This document shows positions 12,244-22,690 of a stretch of 64,000 bases of DNA, piece after piece. The notes under the pieces are model-generated. The model had not been told where the DNA came from, made no database searches, and worked only from the letters and a program-made list of their open reading frames with translations. Position numbers and translations under genes: made by a program. Every line of letters begins with the position of its first letter. The stretch's first letter is position 1. The DNA is from Lampris incognitus. Its lineage: Eukaryota > Chordata > Actinopteri > Lampriformes > Lampridae. Location of the stretch: positions 35,223,987 through 35,287,986 of the forward strand of contig NC_079222.1 of the NCBI RefSeq assembly GCF_029633865.1, in the 5' to 3' direction.

Positions 12244-12618
12244 TGTAACCGGTTATTTTCTTGCCCGGTGCGGGATTCGATACGAAGTGTACTGCGCCAC
12301 AAGGCGACATCACTAACCGCTCGGCTAAAGGGTCAGACCCGTTAGCTAGTGGCTAACGTGTCTTATTGCTAGTTTACAGTCGTCACCCTCTCCCGGAAGC
12401 GCGCCCTCGCGCTTTGTTCTTCCCGCGCTCCGAAGAGACTTCTGAGGATCTGCACACTTCCGGATCCCACCGCTGCCACCAATGTAACCGGTTATTTTCT
12501 TGCCCGGTGCGGGATTCGATACGGGGTGTACTGCACCACAAGGTGACGTCACTAACCGCTCGGCTAAAGGGTCAGACCCGTTAGCTAGGGGGCTAACGTG
12601 TCTTATTAGTAGTTTACA
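12244..12618 (-). mobile_element. Miniature LTR retrotransposon, copy B
   Basis: LTRs at 12244-12378 (135 bp) and 12483-12618 (136 bp) flank a 104-bp internal region, and all four LTR ends are TG or CA. This copy has the perfect 18-nt tRNA-Leu primer site. Reading the minus strand, a purine-rich GGGAGAGGGTGACGAC precedes the downstream LTR, in the position of a polypurine tract. The internal region has a 7-bp GC hairpin (arms 12397-12403 and 12408-12414). It sits beside a (TA)n run, which hides any target duplication. Confidence 0.92.
12464..12481 (-). promoter_or_regulatory. tRNA-Leu primer-binding site of copy B
   Basis: The plus strand reads ATCCCACCGCTGCCACCA, which is the 3' end including CCA of vertebrate tRNA-Leu (AAG/TAG type, from memory). 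The minus strand is therefore complementary to that tRNA. It lies one base from the LTR end at 12483, the standard place for a minus-strand primer site. Confidence 0.85.
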
Positions 12619-12984
12619 GTATATATATTTACGTACAGGCGGACATAGGCGGACAGGCTCATCAACAATAACACATGAATACGGCACTTATTCCAGCTAA
12701 ATGATCCTGAATTATTAAAGCGTCGCCCATTCCTAGCCCTAATACTTTGCACCGCTTGTTGATACGCAGCAGGCAGCTGATGCTGGCTTTGTCAGTGATC
12801 AATTTAAAATATTCAGCTTCTCATCGCTTGGAGAAATGATAAGGAAATATGGCTCTGTTTTAAAAAAATACCGGACTTTCCCTTTAAGTTTTGCCTCAGT
12901 AGCTTGAAGGGTTCAGGCAGCCTACATTTTACTGGCCTGTCAGATCCCCCCCCCCAATTTAACCATTTAAGGAATGTTTTTTGC

Positions 12985-13085
12985 CATTTAGCCTTGAGAA
13001 TGGCTGCTGGGATAGGCTCCAGCATCCCCGCCACCCTGGGAGCAGGATAAGCGGTTTGGATAAAGATGGACGGATGGATGAAATG
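12985..13085 (+). mobile_element. Fragment of a SINE/L2-type 3' end
   Basis: Contains GGGATAGGCTCCAGCATCCC, CAGGATAAGCGGTTTGGA and a GATGGACGGATGGATG tail, the 3' end of a very common fish retroelement. A reverse-oriented fragment of the same type lies at 52145-52225. Confidence 0.65.
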
Positions 13086-13670
13086 GTGACGCGCTATAGT
13101 GCTACATAGTGGTCATGCTACATGTTCCCTTTTCAAATGTCCATATCTCCTCCCTTGCTTCACCGCAGGGGACATGTTTGATACACCTACACACGTTTTG
13201 TTTTATTCAGTTCAGAAAAGACAACTTTCCCATCGACGTTGACCTCAGATGCCACCAGTTTGACAGAATCATGCAAACAGAAAGTGCATTGAAACGTCTG
13301 AATGCATGATCCAGTTCTGATGAAACTCGACATGCATGTTTTCATTCTTAAGACAAGCGTTAGGCCACAGTGACATTACAAAGCGCACCGGAAAACAAAA
13401 AAAAAATTGTATTGCAGGCATGAGTACTCTCAGTCCTGCTTGGACGTTTGGACAATACATCAGATCGTACTGGGTTCAAACTAAGGTCCAACCTCTTGCC
13501 AAATATCAGCTTCACATCAGCGGCATGTGGCTTACATTTTCATTACACGCAGAAATACTCAGCCTGAAAAATGTTATTTACTTCTCTCATGGCTTCAAAT
13601 GTCCTTTTCGAAGATCCGCCTCAGGCAGCCCTTTTTATCCTTATTCTAGAAGCGTTCAACAATATACTAG
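13086..13670. other. Unassigned spacer
   Basis: No gene or named repeat recognised. It ends in CTAG, one base different from the CAAG that follows the neighbouring LTR element. Confidence 0.4.
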
Positions 13671-14029
13671 TGTAAACTACTAATAAGACCCGTTAGCCCT
13701 GCCCCTTTAGCCGAGTGGTTAGTGACATCGCCTTATGATGCAGTACACCTAGTATCGAATCCCGCTCCGGGCAAGAAAATAACCGGTTACATCGGTGGCA
13801 GCGGCGGGATCCGGAAGTGTGCAGATCCTCAGAAGTCTCTCCGGAGCGCGGGAAGAACAAAGCGCGAGGGCGGTCTTCCGGGAGAGGGTGACGACTGTAA
13901 ACTACTAATAAGACACGTTAGCTCCTAGCTAACAGGTCTGACCCTTTAGCTGAGTGGTTAGTGATGTCGCCTTGTGGTGCAGTGCACCTCGTATCGAATC
14001 CCGCACCGGGCAAGAAATAACCGGTTACA
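13671..14029 (+). mobile_element. Miniature LTR retrotransposon, copy C (opposite orientation)
   Basis: This is the only copy with its sense strand on the plus strand. The 5' LTR (13671-13791, 121 bp) has lost part of the GTTAGC/GCTAAC hairpin segment. The internal region is 13792-13895 (104 bp) and the 3' LTR 13896-14029 (134 bp). The primer site CGGTGGCAGCGGCGGGAT is at 13793-13810, with changes from copy B. The flanks CTAG (13667-13670) and CAAG (14030-14033) look like a degenerate 4-bp target duplication. Confidence 0.88.
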
Positions 14030-14807
14030 CAAGGTTAGCCTGATGTCCGTACGTGCAGACAATGTGGTAGAAGATCCTCGCTGTGTGTAGTCTTCATTTG
14101 AATCACCACCTAGAACTGAAGACATCTTTAATTAAAGTACCCGGAGTGGAAATCTAATAACGTTTATATATATATATAAAAAAGAGTTTTCTTCTTATTA
14201 AAGCAATATCTTTCTTACATTTGACAGTAGTGGAGACGGCTGAGCTGTGCTATGGGGACATTTCCATACAAAAGCCTGTGGCTGGAGGAAGGCTGGCGTG
14301 GAAACATCATTTTTAACACTTCAGCGATACAAAATATATCAGTCAGCCATTACTAACAGATACATCTTTTTTGTTTGTTTACAAAGAGAACCGGCTGATT
14401 TGTGCTCTTTTTTAAACGTTCTGTGTCAAAATCCAGTATGCAGCGGTTTTCAAGTAGGGTTGACAGGTCAGAGGTTGCCATGGCTACTTTCTCGACTCCT
14501 TTGATCTATGTCCTTATGAGGGTGCCTCGGGGACGTCCGTGGCGAGCTGTGTAATTACCGGCCCGGTGATTTATGCTGGCCATGAACAGGGAAAGTGCTG
14601 GGAAGTCCTGTGTCTAGGCCTACACTTATCTGACCTCCCAAACAAAACAAGGACTTCCCTTCGCAGGGAGAGCGTTTCACATGGCTCAACCTGCCCACGC
14701 AGGACTCTGCAAACGGCAGTATGTGCAATGATGAGTAAATCAAGAGTTGTGTCTGAGTCGTCATTTTCTGGTTTAACATGAAGGAGATATTTCAAATGTC
14801 ATTTTTG
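14030..14807. other. Unassigned spacer
   Basis: No gene recognised. The open frames at 14539-14795 on both strands overlap each other and match nothing known to me. Confidence 0.35.
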
Positions 14808-15272
14808 TGGTAACACTTTAGTATGGGGAACATATTCCCCATTGATTAGGTGCTTATTAGCATGCAAATTAGCAACATATTGGCTCTTAATTGGTCATTA
14901 TTCATTAATGCCTTATTCTGCATGGCCTTATTATACAACCAGTAAGCCATTAACTATGAGTTTTCCCTCTATAACCTCAGAAGTATTGCTTATTAGTAGT
15001 ACCATCTCAATATGCTTTGCTTAGTATGGCCTTTATAAGGTGGTAGTACCACAAGAAGAGTTATTCTCCCTTACTGACACTTAATGAATATGCTCTGTTC
15101 TTACATAACAACACACAAAACTACAAGTGTTCATAGTGTTAAATTACTCTAAATTAAGTTTTTGTTACTTAGAATATGTTCCCCATACTAAAGTGACATC
15201 TTGATCATTACTAATTCACTAGTAATTAAGTTTTTGTTACTTAGAATATGTTCCCCATACTAAAGTGTCACC
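14808..15272. mobile_element. MITE with TGGTAACACTTTAGTATGGG ends
   Basis: The left end (14808 on) is the inverted repeat of the right end (GAATATGTTCCCCATAC...GTGTCACC, to 15272). The flanks CATTTTTG (14800-14807) and CATTTTTT (15273-15280) form a 7/8 octamer duplication, which suggests hAT. The right terminal block is duplicated in tandem with a 72-bp offset (15152 and 15224), leaving an extra internal copy of the terminal inverted repeat. Confidence 0.8.
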
Positions 15273-15313
15273 CATTTTTTTTCCCTTTGAGATACTTCAT
15301 TGGCCCCTGTAGG

Positions 15314-15592
15314 GAAGTCCTCCTAGCCGTGTAGCTAGCAGCAGTGGGCAGCTGCCGTGCAGCACCCAGGGACCAACTCCAGCCCCGTCTTGCCACGCCT
15401 CAGTCAAGGGCACAAGACAAGAGCGTTAACCCTAACATGCATGTCTTTTTGACGGTGGGGGAAAGCGGAGCACCCGGAGAAACCCCACCGCAGACACGTG
15501 CAAACTCCACACAGAGGACGACCTTGGATGACCCCCCCGGGTTTCGAACCCAGGACCTTCTTGCTGTGAGGCCACCACGCCACCATATTTAA
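15314..15592 (-). mobile_element. tRNA-derived SINE, second family (copy F2)
   Basis: On the minus strand the head contains a B-box-like GGGTTCGAAACC, then CTGTGTGGAGTTTGCACGTG and the CCGGGTGCTCC block, ending in the ATGCATGTTAGGGTTAACG region. The plus-strand copy at 22466-22690 shares these blocks. Confidence 0.7.
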
Positions 15593-15999
15593 CTCTTAAT
15601 CAGTGGATGTGTTTCTAAAGTATCTAAACTGTATATTTACATCCCCCCCCCCCTTCATTCAGCATACATGGAGATTTACTCTTCACACAATTTATTTTGA
15701 TTTCCATTTTCAGGACTACTTTAAATATCTGGTTTCCTGGCAAACCTCTTGCAGAACATTCTATGATATTTCTAGGTCACTGGCAAGCAAAGCACCGCTC
15801 TCAGGAAACTTCTTCGTGATTTAGGAAACTCTCTTATTTAACCGTCGCATTCTTCATGGATCAGATTAAGGACTAAATTAATCAATCAAATCAAGTTTGT
15901 TTTTTTTAACATGGTTGAATTGGCTCAAGTCCTGGGCTGTTCCGGTGGCATCTGGGCACTGCTTGGCATCTTTCTCATCATATTCGTCATATATTTTAT
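15593..15999. other. Unassigned spacer
   Basis: Nothing recognised apart from a C tract at about 15642-15653. Confidence 0.4.
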
Positions 16000-16240
16000 A
16001 ATTCCATTATAATCCTGTTATCCTCTCCCTGTAAATTGTGTAAACACAACATCCATTGCACGTTGTCCACCCTGGGGGAGAGACCCTTCCTCTGTTGCTC
16101 TCCCTGAGGTCTCCTATTTTTTTTCTCCTTGTTAGAGTTTTTTTTGGGGGTTTTTTTTTTTAGGGAGTTGTTCCTTATCCGATACGAGGGCAGGCTGGTT
16201 TATTGCTGTAAAGCCTCTTGAGGCAAATTTATAACACAGC
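16000..16240 (+). mobile_element. LINE 3' UTR fragment (family T, copy 2)
   Basis: Contains GGGGGAGAGACCCTTCCTCT, CCTGAGGTCTCCTATTTT, GTTGTTCCTTATCCGATACG and AAAGCCTCTTGAGGCAAATT, shared with 4920-5090 and 55395-55535. No coding part remains. Confidence 0.6.
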
Positions 16241-17589
16241 TTGTCAAGTAATTGCAATGAGCTCCCTCTTGAAGGGCTGTACTGAGAATATTCAATTAGA
16301 TGGAACGTGTTCATCAGAATAGCTATCAACAATACTATTGACAGGAATACTTGTTGCAATAACACCCGAGTTACCATCCGAATCCAAGAAATACTGATCA
16401 GTACGTGAAGACTCACAGTATGGGGACATTTATAACTCAAGACAAATGACGCTGATTGTTTTCACTTCTTTATTAAGTGAGTAATTATTAGCACTAGAAA
16501 GTGTGCAACAGTATTCATACTTCATATTCATAGGTGTGATTCAGTGGCTAGGGCCTGCACACATGCTGGCTTTCAGTCTGTTTGAGGTTTTAGCTCCGAT
16601 GTGTGGAATCTACATTAGCCTCAGCAGTCATTCTCTGTTAATCGAGAAGATTCAAGATTACCTTTATTGTACCACAAAATGGGAGGTTTGGCTTGGGCTT
16701 TCACCCATGCTGCAGCCATAGAAAGCAAACATTCCACATACAGAAGCTTACTGTTGGAAATACCCATTTGCATAGTTTCTCAATTAAAAGACCACGTGAC
16801 CAGCCCTTGGCCCACTGTTAAAACGCTTGTATTAAGCTCTTCTCAATTATCATGTGGGAACCTCATTAATTTAACTGATTTAAAAGCTCAATGTTGAAAC
16901 TTTCCGCTTTCTTTTCCTGGATCCAGGAGTCATTCCAGAAATAACTGGGCACCAGGGAGCCCTGTATGATCTCAGCTCCTGTCAGTAAGTTGTTGAACAA
17001 GGCCTCCCGATCCAAGATCACCCATTAATAACACCATACTCCTGGAAAACTAGTCCTTATTCAAAAATGACTGGTGCTGTCATTTTGGCAAAAAAAAAAA
17101 GTTCCTGAAAAGTATCTTTCTGAACCCCAAAAGATTAGCGGCAATGCAAAAGTTCAGCCTCTCTTGAAAATAGTACTTTAAAAAAAAAAAACCTCATCAT
17201 TTCTTTTTCTTCTTAATCCCCTAATAGATATTGGCCGTGTTGAAAACATTGGCTGCCCACCAGAATATGTTTAAGCAATATAATTCTTTCTTGGCTACAC
17301 CAGAACGACAAGGCAGGATCTGCAGACTGTCTTACAGAAACTACCTCGTGTAACAGAGCGTTGCTGTGCAGGAACTTCTGCACGTTCTTATGACAAGAAA
17401 GGGAGGAAAATTTGCATTTACCCCCCAATGACTTGCTACCAAGGGGTGTTACAAGAAATAATTTCTAAATTTCATGTCACTAATCTTTCTATGTATTTTC
17501 TTCTAACTAGCCAGGTCGTTAACAGCATCCATGATTAATGTATAAATAACATACCGATACATTTTGTTCTGACAAGCCTTTAACACTTG
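16241..17589. other. Unassigned spacer
   Basis: AT-rich sequence with A homopolymers and no recognisable gene or repeat family. Confidence 0.4.
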
Positions 17590-20417
17590 CTGCTTAATTT
17601 CCCACTTTGGTTTTGGCCTTTGCCTGAGCTTGTGCCCATGCGACAGGTGTGGGGGTGGTACGGGTGTCCTCATTTGCAAAGACTGGACATTCCCTAAGCT
17701 TTCTCTGCTAAGCAACCGCTCCTCATTTGAATACCATGCAATCATGGTTACTGCTCCAATTAAGCTATTTGTGGTTGTCATGTACCGCCCACTAGACTGT
17801 CAACAGGAGAACTAGACATGTCACTCTCAGACATTCCTGATGATGACACACCACTGATTGTCAGGGAGACAATCACTATCCTTACTGAAAAAACCCAGGT
17901 GACTGACTTCCTGCCTCTTCTGTCCTTCTTTGACCTCAGACAGGTCCCCACCCCTTCCACACACAAAGCGGGCAGTACTCTTGATCTGACTTCAACTCGG
18001 AACTGCCCCACAGCAAAATTGACTGTCACCTCCCTACATCTGTCAGACCACTTCTTTATTCAGATCACGGCCTCCTTACTGGAACATCCTCACGTTCCTC
18101 CACAAAGGGTCTCCTTCTGCAGAAACTTCTGGTCTTTTACACCGACCCAGCTCTCCAATGAGGTATTGGCTTCCATCCCTCCTCATAATGAATTCTCTTC
18201 ACTCTATGTCAGCGAGGCTACAGACACACTCTGTTCCTCACTAGCCTCCTCGCTTAACAATCTCTGCCCTCTAGCACCCAAAGCTGCTCGTAATGCCCCC
18301 TGCCCCCACTAGTGCATGGCTCACTGAGTTCATCAGAGAGTAAAGGGTGGGGCTCAGAGTGACAGAGAGAAGACAGTGTAAAACCAGAGAGTCCACTGAC
18401 CTCAGTGACTATCAGCATCTCCTGGCATCATTCTCCTCCAGCTTAAAAACAGCTAAGTCCACTTACTATCAGGAATCAGAACAAGATCTGTGGCGCCACT
18501 GATGCTCGAAAAATGTTTTTTGCTTTTAACTCACTCCCTAATCCACCTCCTACTCCGACCTCCACTCTGCTCACTCCTGACATGTTGGCCTCATACCTTA
18601 CTGATAAGGTTTCTGCTGTCAGCAACCAGTTCTCTGAGTCTGACGAACTCTGTCTGCCACTGCCAGCTAACAGGGCCACACTCACCTCATTCTCCCTCCT
18701 GACCGGAAAGGACGTCTCCAAGCTTCTGCTGGACTCTCGTCCCACTACCTCGCCGCTGGACCTGATACCATCCAACCTCCTACAGACCCCCCCCCCACTT
18801 AACCCCGCAGTCACACACATCATCAACTCCTTGCTTACAATGGGTGTGTTCCCCACTGCATTTAATCCAGCTCGGGTCGCCCCGCTGCTCAAAAAGCCTA
18901 CATTCAACCCAGCCCAGGTTGAAAACTACAGGCCGGTTTCATTCCTACCCTTTCTTCCAAAAATACTTGAGTGCATGGTCTTTAATCAAGTCTCTGAATT
19001 CCTTTCTGAGAGCAATCTTTTTGATCCGAATCAGTCTGGCTTTAAGCGGGGTCACTCTACCGCGACTACACTCCTGTCGGTAGTAGAATCACTGCATTTG
19101 GCTAGAGCTGCTGGTCAGTCCTCAGCTTTATTGCTGCTAGATCTGTCAGCTGCCTTTGACATGCTTAACCACCAAATCCTCCTCTCCATACTCACTGAAC
19201 TTGGTATCTCAGGATTTACCTTCCGCTGGTTCATGTCCTACCTCTCGAGAAGATCTTTTAGAGTAACTTGGAGGGGAGAAGTGTCCAAACTGCACGGCTT
19301 ATCCACAGGGGTGCTTCAAGGGTCAGTGCTCGGTCCCCTTCTCTTCTCAATATACATCCCCTCACTTGGTGCAATCATCCGCTTCCATGGCTTATCATAC
19401 CATTGATATGCTGACAATACCCAGCTCATCGTATCATTCCCGCCAGTGACCTCATAGTCTCGGCACAGATATTGTCATGCCTTGCTGACATCTCTGCATG
19501 GATGAAAGAATGCCATCTTCAGCTTAACCAACTAAGACTGAGCTCCTTTTCATCCCAGCCAGTCCATCCTTACAACTACAGATCAATATCCAGCTCGGAT
19601 CAACCCAACTCATGCCCACAAAGTCTGTCCAAAACCTGGGTGTCATGATTGATGACCAACTAACCTTTAAGGTTCATGTGGCCTCGATTGCTCAGTCATG
19701 TTGATTTTCCCTGTACAGCATCAGGAAAATTAGACCCTACCTGTTTGAGCATACAGCACAACTCCTGGTACAGGCTCTTGTTTTATTGGGTATTGACTAC
19801 TGCAACTCCTTACTGGCAGGTCTCCCTGCATGCACTTTCAAACACCAACCCAAAACAGCACATTTCACCCCTCTGTTCATATCCCTCCACTGGCTGTCAG
19901 TTGCTGCCCGCATCAAATTCAAAACCTTAATGCTCGCTTACAAATCAACAACTAAAACGGCTACCTGAACTCCCTCATTCAGGTCTACACTCAGTCCCGC
20001 TCACTACGCTCTGCCAATGAAAGGCGCCTGGCACTTCCACCACAACAGGGCCCGAAGTCACTTGCTGGACTCTTCTCTTCTGCAGTTCCCCAGTGGTGGA
20101 ATGAGTTACCAAACTCCATTTGATCCACTGAGTCCCTCTCCATCTTTAAGTAGAAGCTTAAGACCCAACTCTTTCTCGAACACCTCCACACCTGATGGTA
20201 TTAATAAAAAACAAAACAAAAGAAAAACGCTTCTATGCACCTTATACACTGCCTCTGTGCACTGCCTGTTGACACCTACTATGTCCTGTTAGACTTGAAC
20301 CTAGTTTTTTGGCACTTACTTGCATTGTCGCCTCCTGATTAGATCCTTGCTTGTGTTGTATTAAGTCTCAGATGTACGCCGCTTTGGGCAAAAGTGTCTG
20401 CTAAATGAAATTGTAAA
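17590..20417 (+). mobile_element. L2/CR1-like LINE, nearly full ORF2 but inactivated
   Basis: A decayed non-LTR retrotransposon. The C-terminal part of the apurinic endonuclease is visible at about 17630-18300 (GGGTGVLI, then VVVMYRPL, then LHLSDHFFI), followed by a linker and the reverse transcriptase (18513-19440). The C-terminal thumb-like region is scrambled by frameshifts (19450-20190). The 3' end holds GCTTTGGGCAAAAGTGTCTG and a CTAAATGAAATTGTAAAT tail, typical of fish L2-type LINEs. It is 5'-truncated and carries many stops. Confidence 0.85.
18513..19440 (+). pseudogene. LINE reverse transcriptase remnant
   Basis: A 297-codon open stretch to 19406 contains NYRPVSFLPFLPKILECMVF (fingers), SGFKRGHSTATTLL, LLLDLSAAFDMLNH (motif A with the first catalytic Asp) and TGVLQGSVLGPLLFSIY (motif B). 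A stop codon then falls just before the YADN box, where most families have YADD. Upstream frames are broken. It cannot make an active enzyme. Confidence 0.85.
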
Positions 20418-20423
20418 TCGTAA

Positions 20424-20450
20424 TATATATATATATATATATATATATAG
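20424..20450. repeat. (AT)n microsatellite
   Basis: AT dinucleotides directly after the LINE 3' end. Confidence 0.8.
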
Positions 20451-21401
20451 CCCGTAGTGCACTAGGAGCTGTGACCCCCAAATTGCTTAATGAACATCTA
20501 TGGAATGAAGGCCTTCACTAGATGTTCATTAAGAATTATGCCCTCAGACCTTAAATCAGAGGTATCAGCAACATCCTCAAGGCACAAAGCCTTTCTAAAC
20601 TGTCAACTAAAAATGAGGGTGATACAATTCTTGACGACAGGCATGTTGGCAGAAACCCAATACAACCCAGCCAACACCCAACAGCAGTCATGCAATTCAA
20701 AATAATCTAAACTGGCAACAGCGCATAGAAAAGTTGTGCTGCTGATGTGGGGTGTGAATGAGTGTATAAACCAACAACATGAAAGAAACTAAATTTCTAT
20801 TATACACAGATGTGAGCAGTAATTCGTCCAATAAGATGATTTACCAATTGCCTTGAGTGCCCAAAGAGAATATTTTCCAGTGCCTAGAAAAGACGTTTCC
20901 AGTGTCCTTCATGTGGAATTGCCAGAATGACTGGAGGGATTTAATTATGCTTAATGGGCTGTCAACTACCCATGACAATATCCTGTAAATACCCAATATA
21001 CAAGAAATATGTGGCCAAATGTGACAAACAGTAAAACCAGATTCCGGTTTAATACCAGATTAGCGATGATGCTGTCGGCGCAGCAAACAGCAGAACGGCA
21101 GCTGCACGGAACGTTGCATCACCGCGACTGTCTGATGATAAACTATTGTGACAAAATTACTTGCAAAACATCATTTATAACTGCTATGGCCCAAAACAAA
21201 ACTGGGCAGTAGGTAAGACAAGGAACATAAAACATTTCAAAATATGTTTTGAAAAGATGAAATGGTGGAAACACTCCTCTTTAAAAACTTGGCAAACTGT
21301 GAATTCCCTAAAACTCTAGAGCATTTTTCTGTTTGACACACACAGTGTGTGCGCGCGTGCGCGTGCGTGCGCATGCGTATGTGTGCGAGAGAGAGAATTC
21401 A
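20451..21401. other. Unassigned spacer
   Basis: Nothing recognised except a short GCGC/GTGC-rich simple run at about 21342-21395. Confidence 0.4.
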
Positions 21402-21409
21402 CCTGTGAA

Positions 21410-21753
21410 CGGTGGCGCCCCCAAGGGGTGGCCAGGGGTGGCCACGGCCCCCCTGATACTATCCCTGGCCCCCCCGCTGCCCCCCCCAGCCACGTGTCGC
21501 ATATGCAGAATATGCTTCTGATTAATCAGCTTCTATCTAATATTTTATATCAGGTGCTGTTCATTTAAATCAATAATGTATATTTTTCTTAACTCTCATA
21601 TTGACAGTTTTCAACCAGCCTATACAGTATACTACAACAGCAGCATAGAATTCCCGAAATTCAGTCATGGCTTTTGGTTTTGGTGTGCCACCCCAAGATT
21701 TTCAGTGGCCCCATTTGCCCCCCCCCTATAAAAAATGTCTGGGGGCGCCACTG
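21410..21753. mobile_element. hAT-like non-autonomous element (344 bp)
   Basis: Terminal inverted repeats CGGTGGCGCCCCCA (left) and TGGGGGCGCCACTG (right) differ at one base. They are flanked by a perfect 8-bp duplication CCTGTGAA (21402-21409 and 21754-21761), diagnostic of hAT-type integration. The interior is C-rich at both ends and AT-rich in the middle. There is no ORF. Confidence 0.9.
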
Positions 21754-21761
21754 CCTGTGAA

Positions 21762-22465
21762 TTGCTAAATAATATGTATCATTTGCTCCATTTGCAGTGA
21801 GTGACTCCATGACGCAACCTGAATCCAGACCTCTGCACTACACTGCTTATGCTAGCTACCCTGACTGACCTCATGCATGCTAGTAGCCATGTAAATGAGC
21901 TTAAGTTTCCCCACCTGTCAGCAGCCGCTTAACAGAATTGCCAATTATTCACCTGTGAATTGCTAAAGACTATCTGTGTCAGTTCCTTCATCTGCAGCGA
22001 ACGACTCCATGACACATACCCGAATCCCAACTTCTGCTCTCCGTCTTTGTTTTCTTCATTTTGGCAGCGCCGCAGGAATACTTGCATTTTGGAGGCAGCG
22101 TTATGTCATACTTATTTTATTTTTTAATTTTTTTAACCATAATTTCATACTTTTGCAGCATAACTGATTGAACAGTTGCTGCAGCACCTGCGCCAATCAA
22201 AGCCATCTATATTATCTATCTATTGAGGAGGGGGCCCCTTGTACTGGGTCAGAGCTATTGATTGGCTTGTGTTTTCCAGCAACTGTCTTTATTGGAAAAA
22301 AAACTAAACATGGATTCACTGGGCCCTGATAATAGCTGATAATAATAATAATAAACCTATGCACGTGTATATACACAGACTTGGTAGGTTGTTGACATTC
22401 TCAAAACCACCAAAACGTCATTCAAATGACAGTCTTTCAACCTTGTAGTTGGCGACAACAAAGTT
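21762..22465. other. Unassigned spacer
   Basis: No gene recognised. Two segments about 190 bp apart (around 21760-21860 and 21952-22040) share CACCTGTGAATTGCTAAA, CATTTGCAG/CATCTGCAG and GACTCCATGAC, so a degenerate local duplication is likely. Confidence 0.4.
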
Positions 22466-22690
22466 GGGCGGCACGGTGGCTCAATGGTTAGCGCTGTCAC
22501 CTCACAAATAGAAGGCCCTGGGTTCGACCTTTGGGGTCATCCCAGGTCGTCCCCTGTGTGGAGTTTGCATGTGCTCCCCGTCTCTGTGGTGGGTCTCCTC
22601 CGGGTGCTCCGGTTTCCCCCACCCTCAAAAAGACATGCATGTTAGGGTTCCTACTCCTGCCTGTGCCCCTGAGCAAGGCTGCATTACTGA
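22466..22690 (+). mobile_element. tRNA-derived SINE, second family (copy F1)
   Basis: It starts GGGCGGCACGGTGGCTCAAT with A box TGGCTCAATGGTTAGCG and B box GGTTCGACC, then GTGTGGAGTTTGCATGTGC and CTCCGGGTGCTCCGGTTTCC. It ends around CATGCATGTTAGGG. Reverse copies lie at 15314-15592 and 59157-59357. Confidence 0.78.

Noticed and set aside
13671-14029. Ordinary tRNA-derived SINE
   Set aside because: Paired direct repeats with TG...CA ends, a tRNA-Leu primer site and 4-bp duplications are LTR-retrotransposon features, not SINE features.
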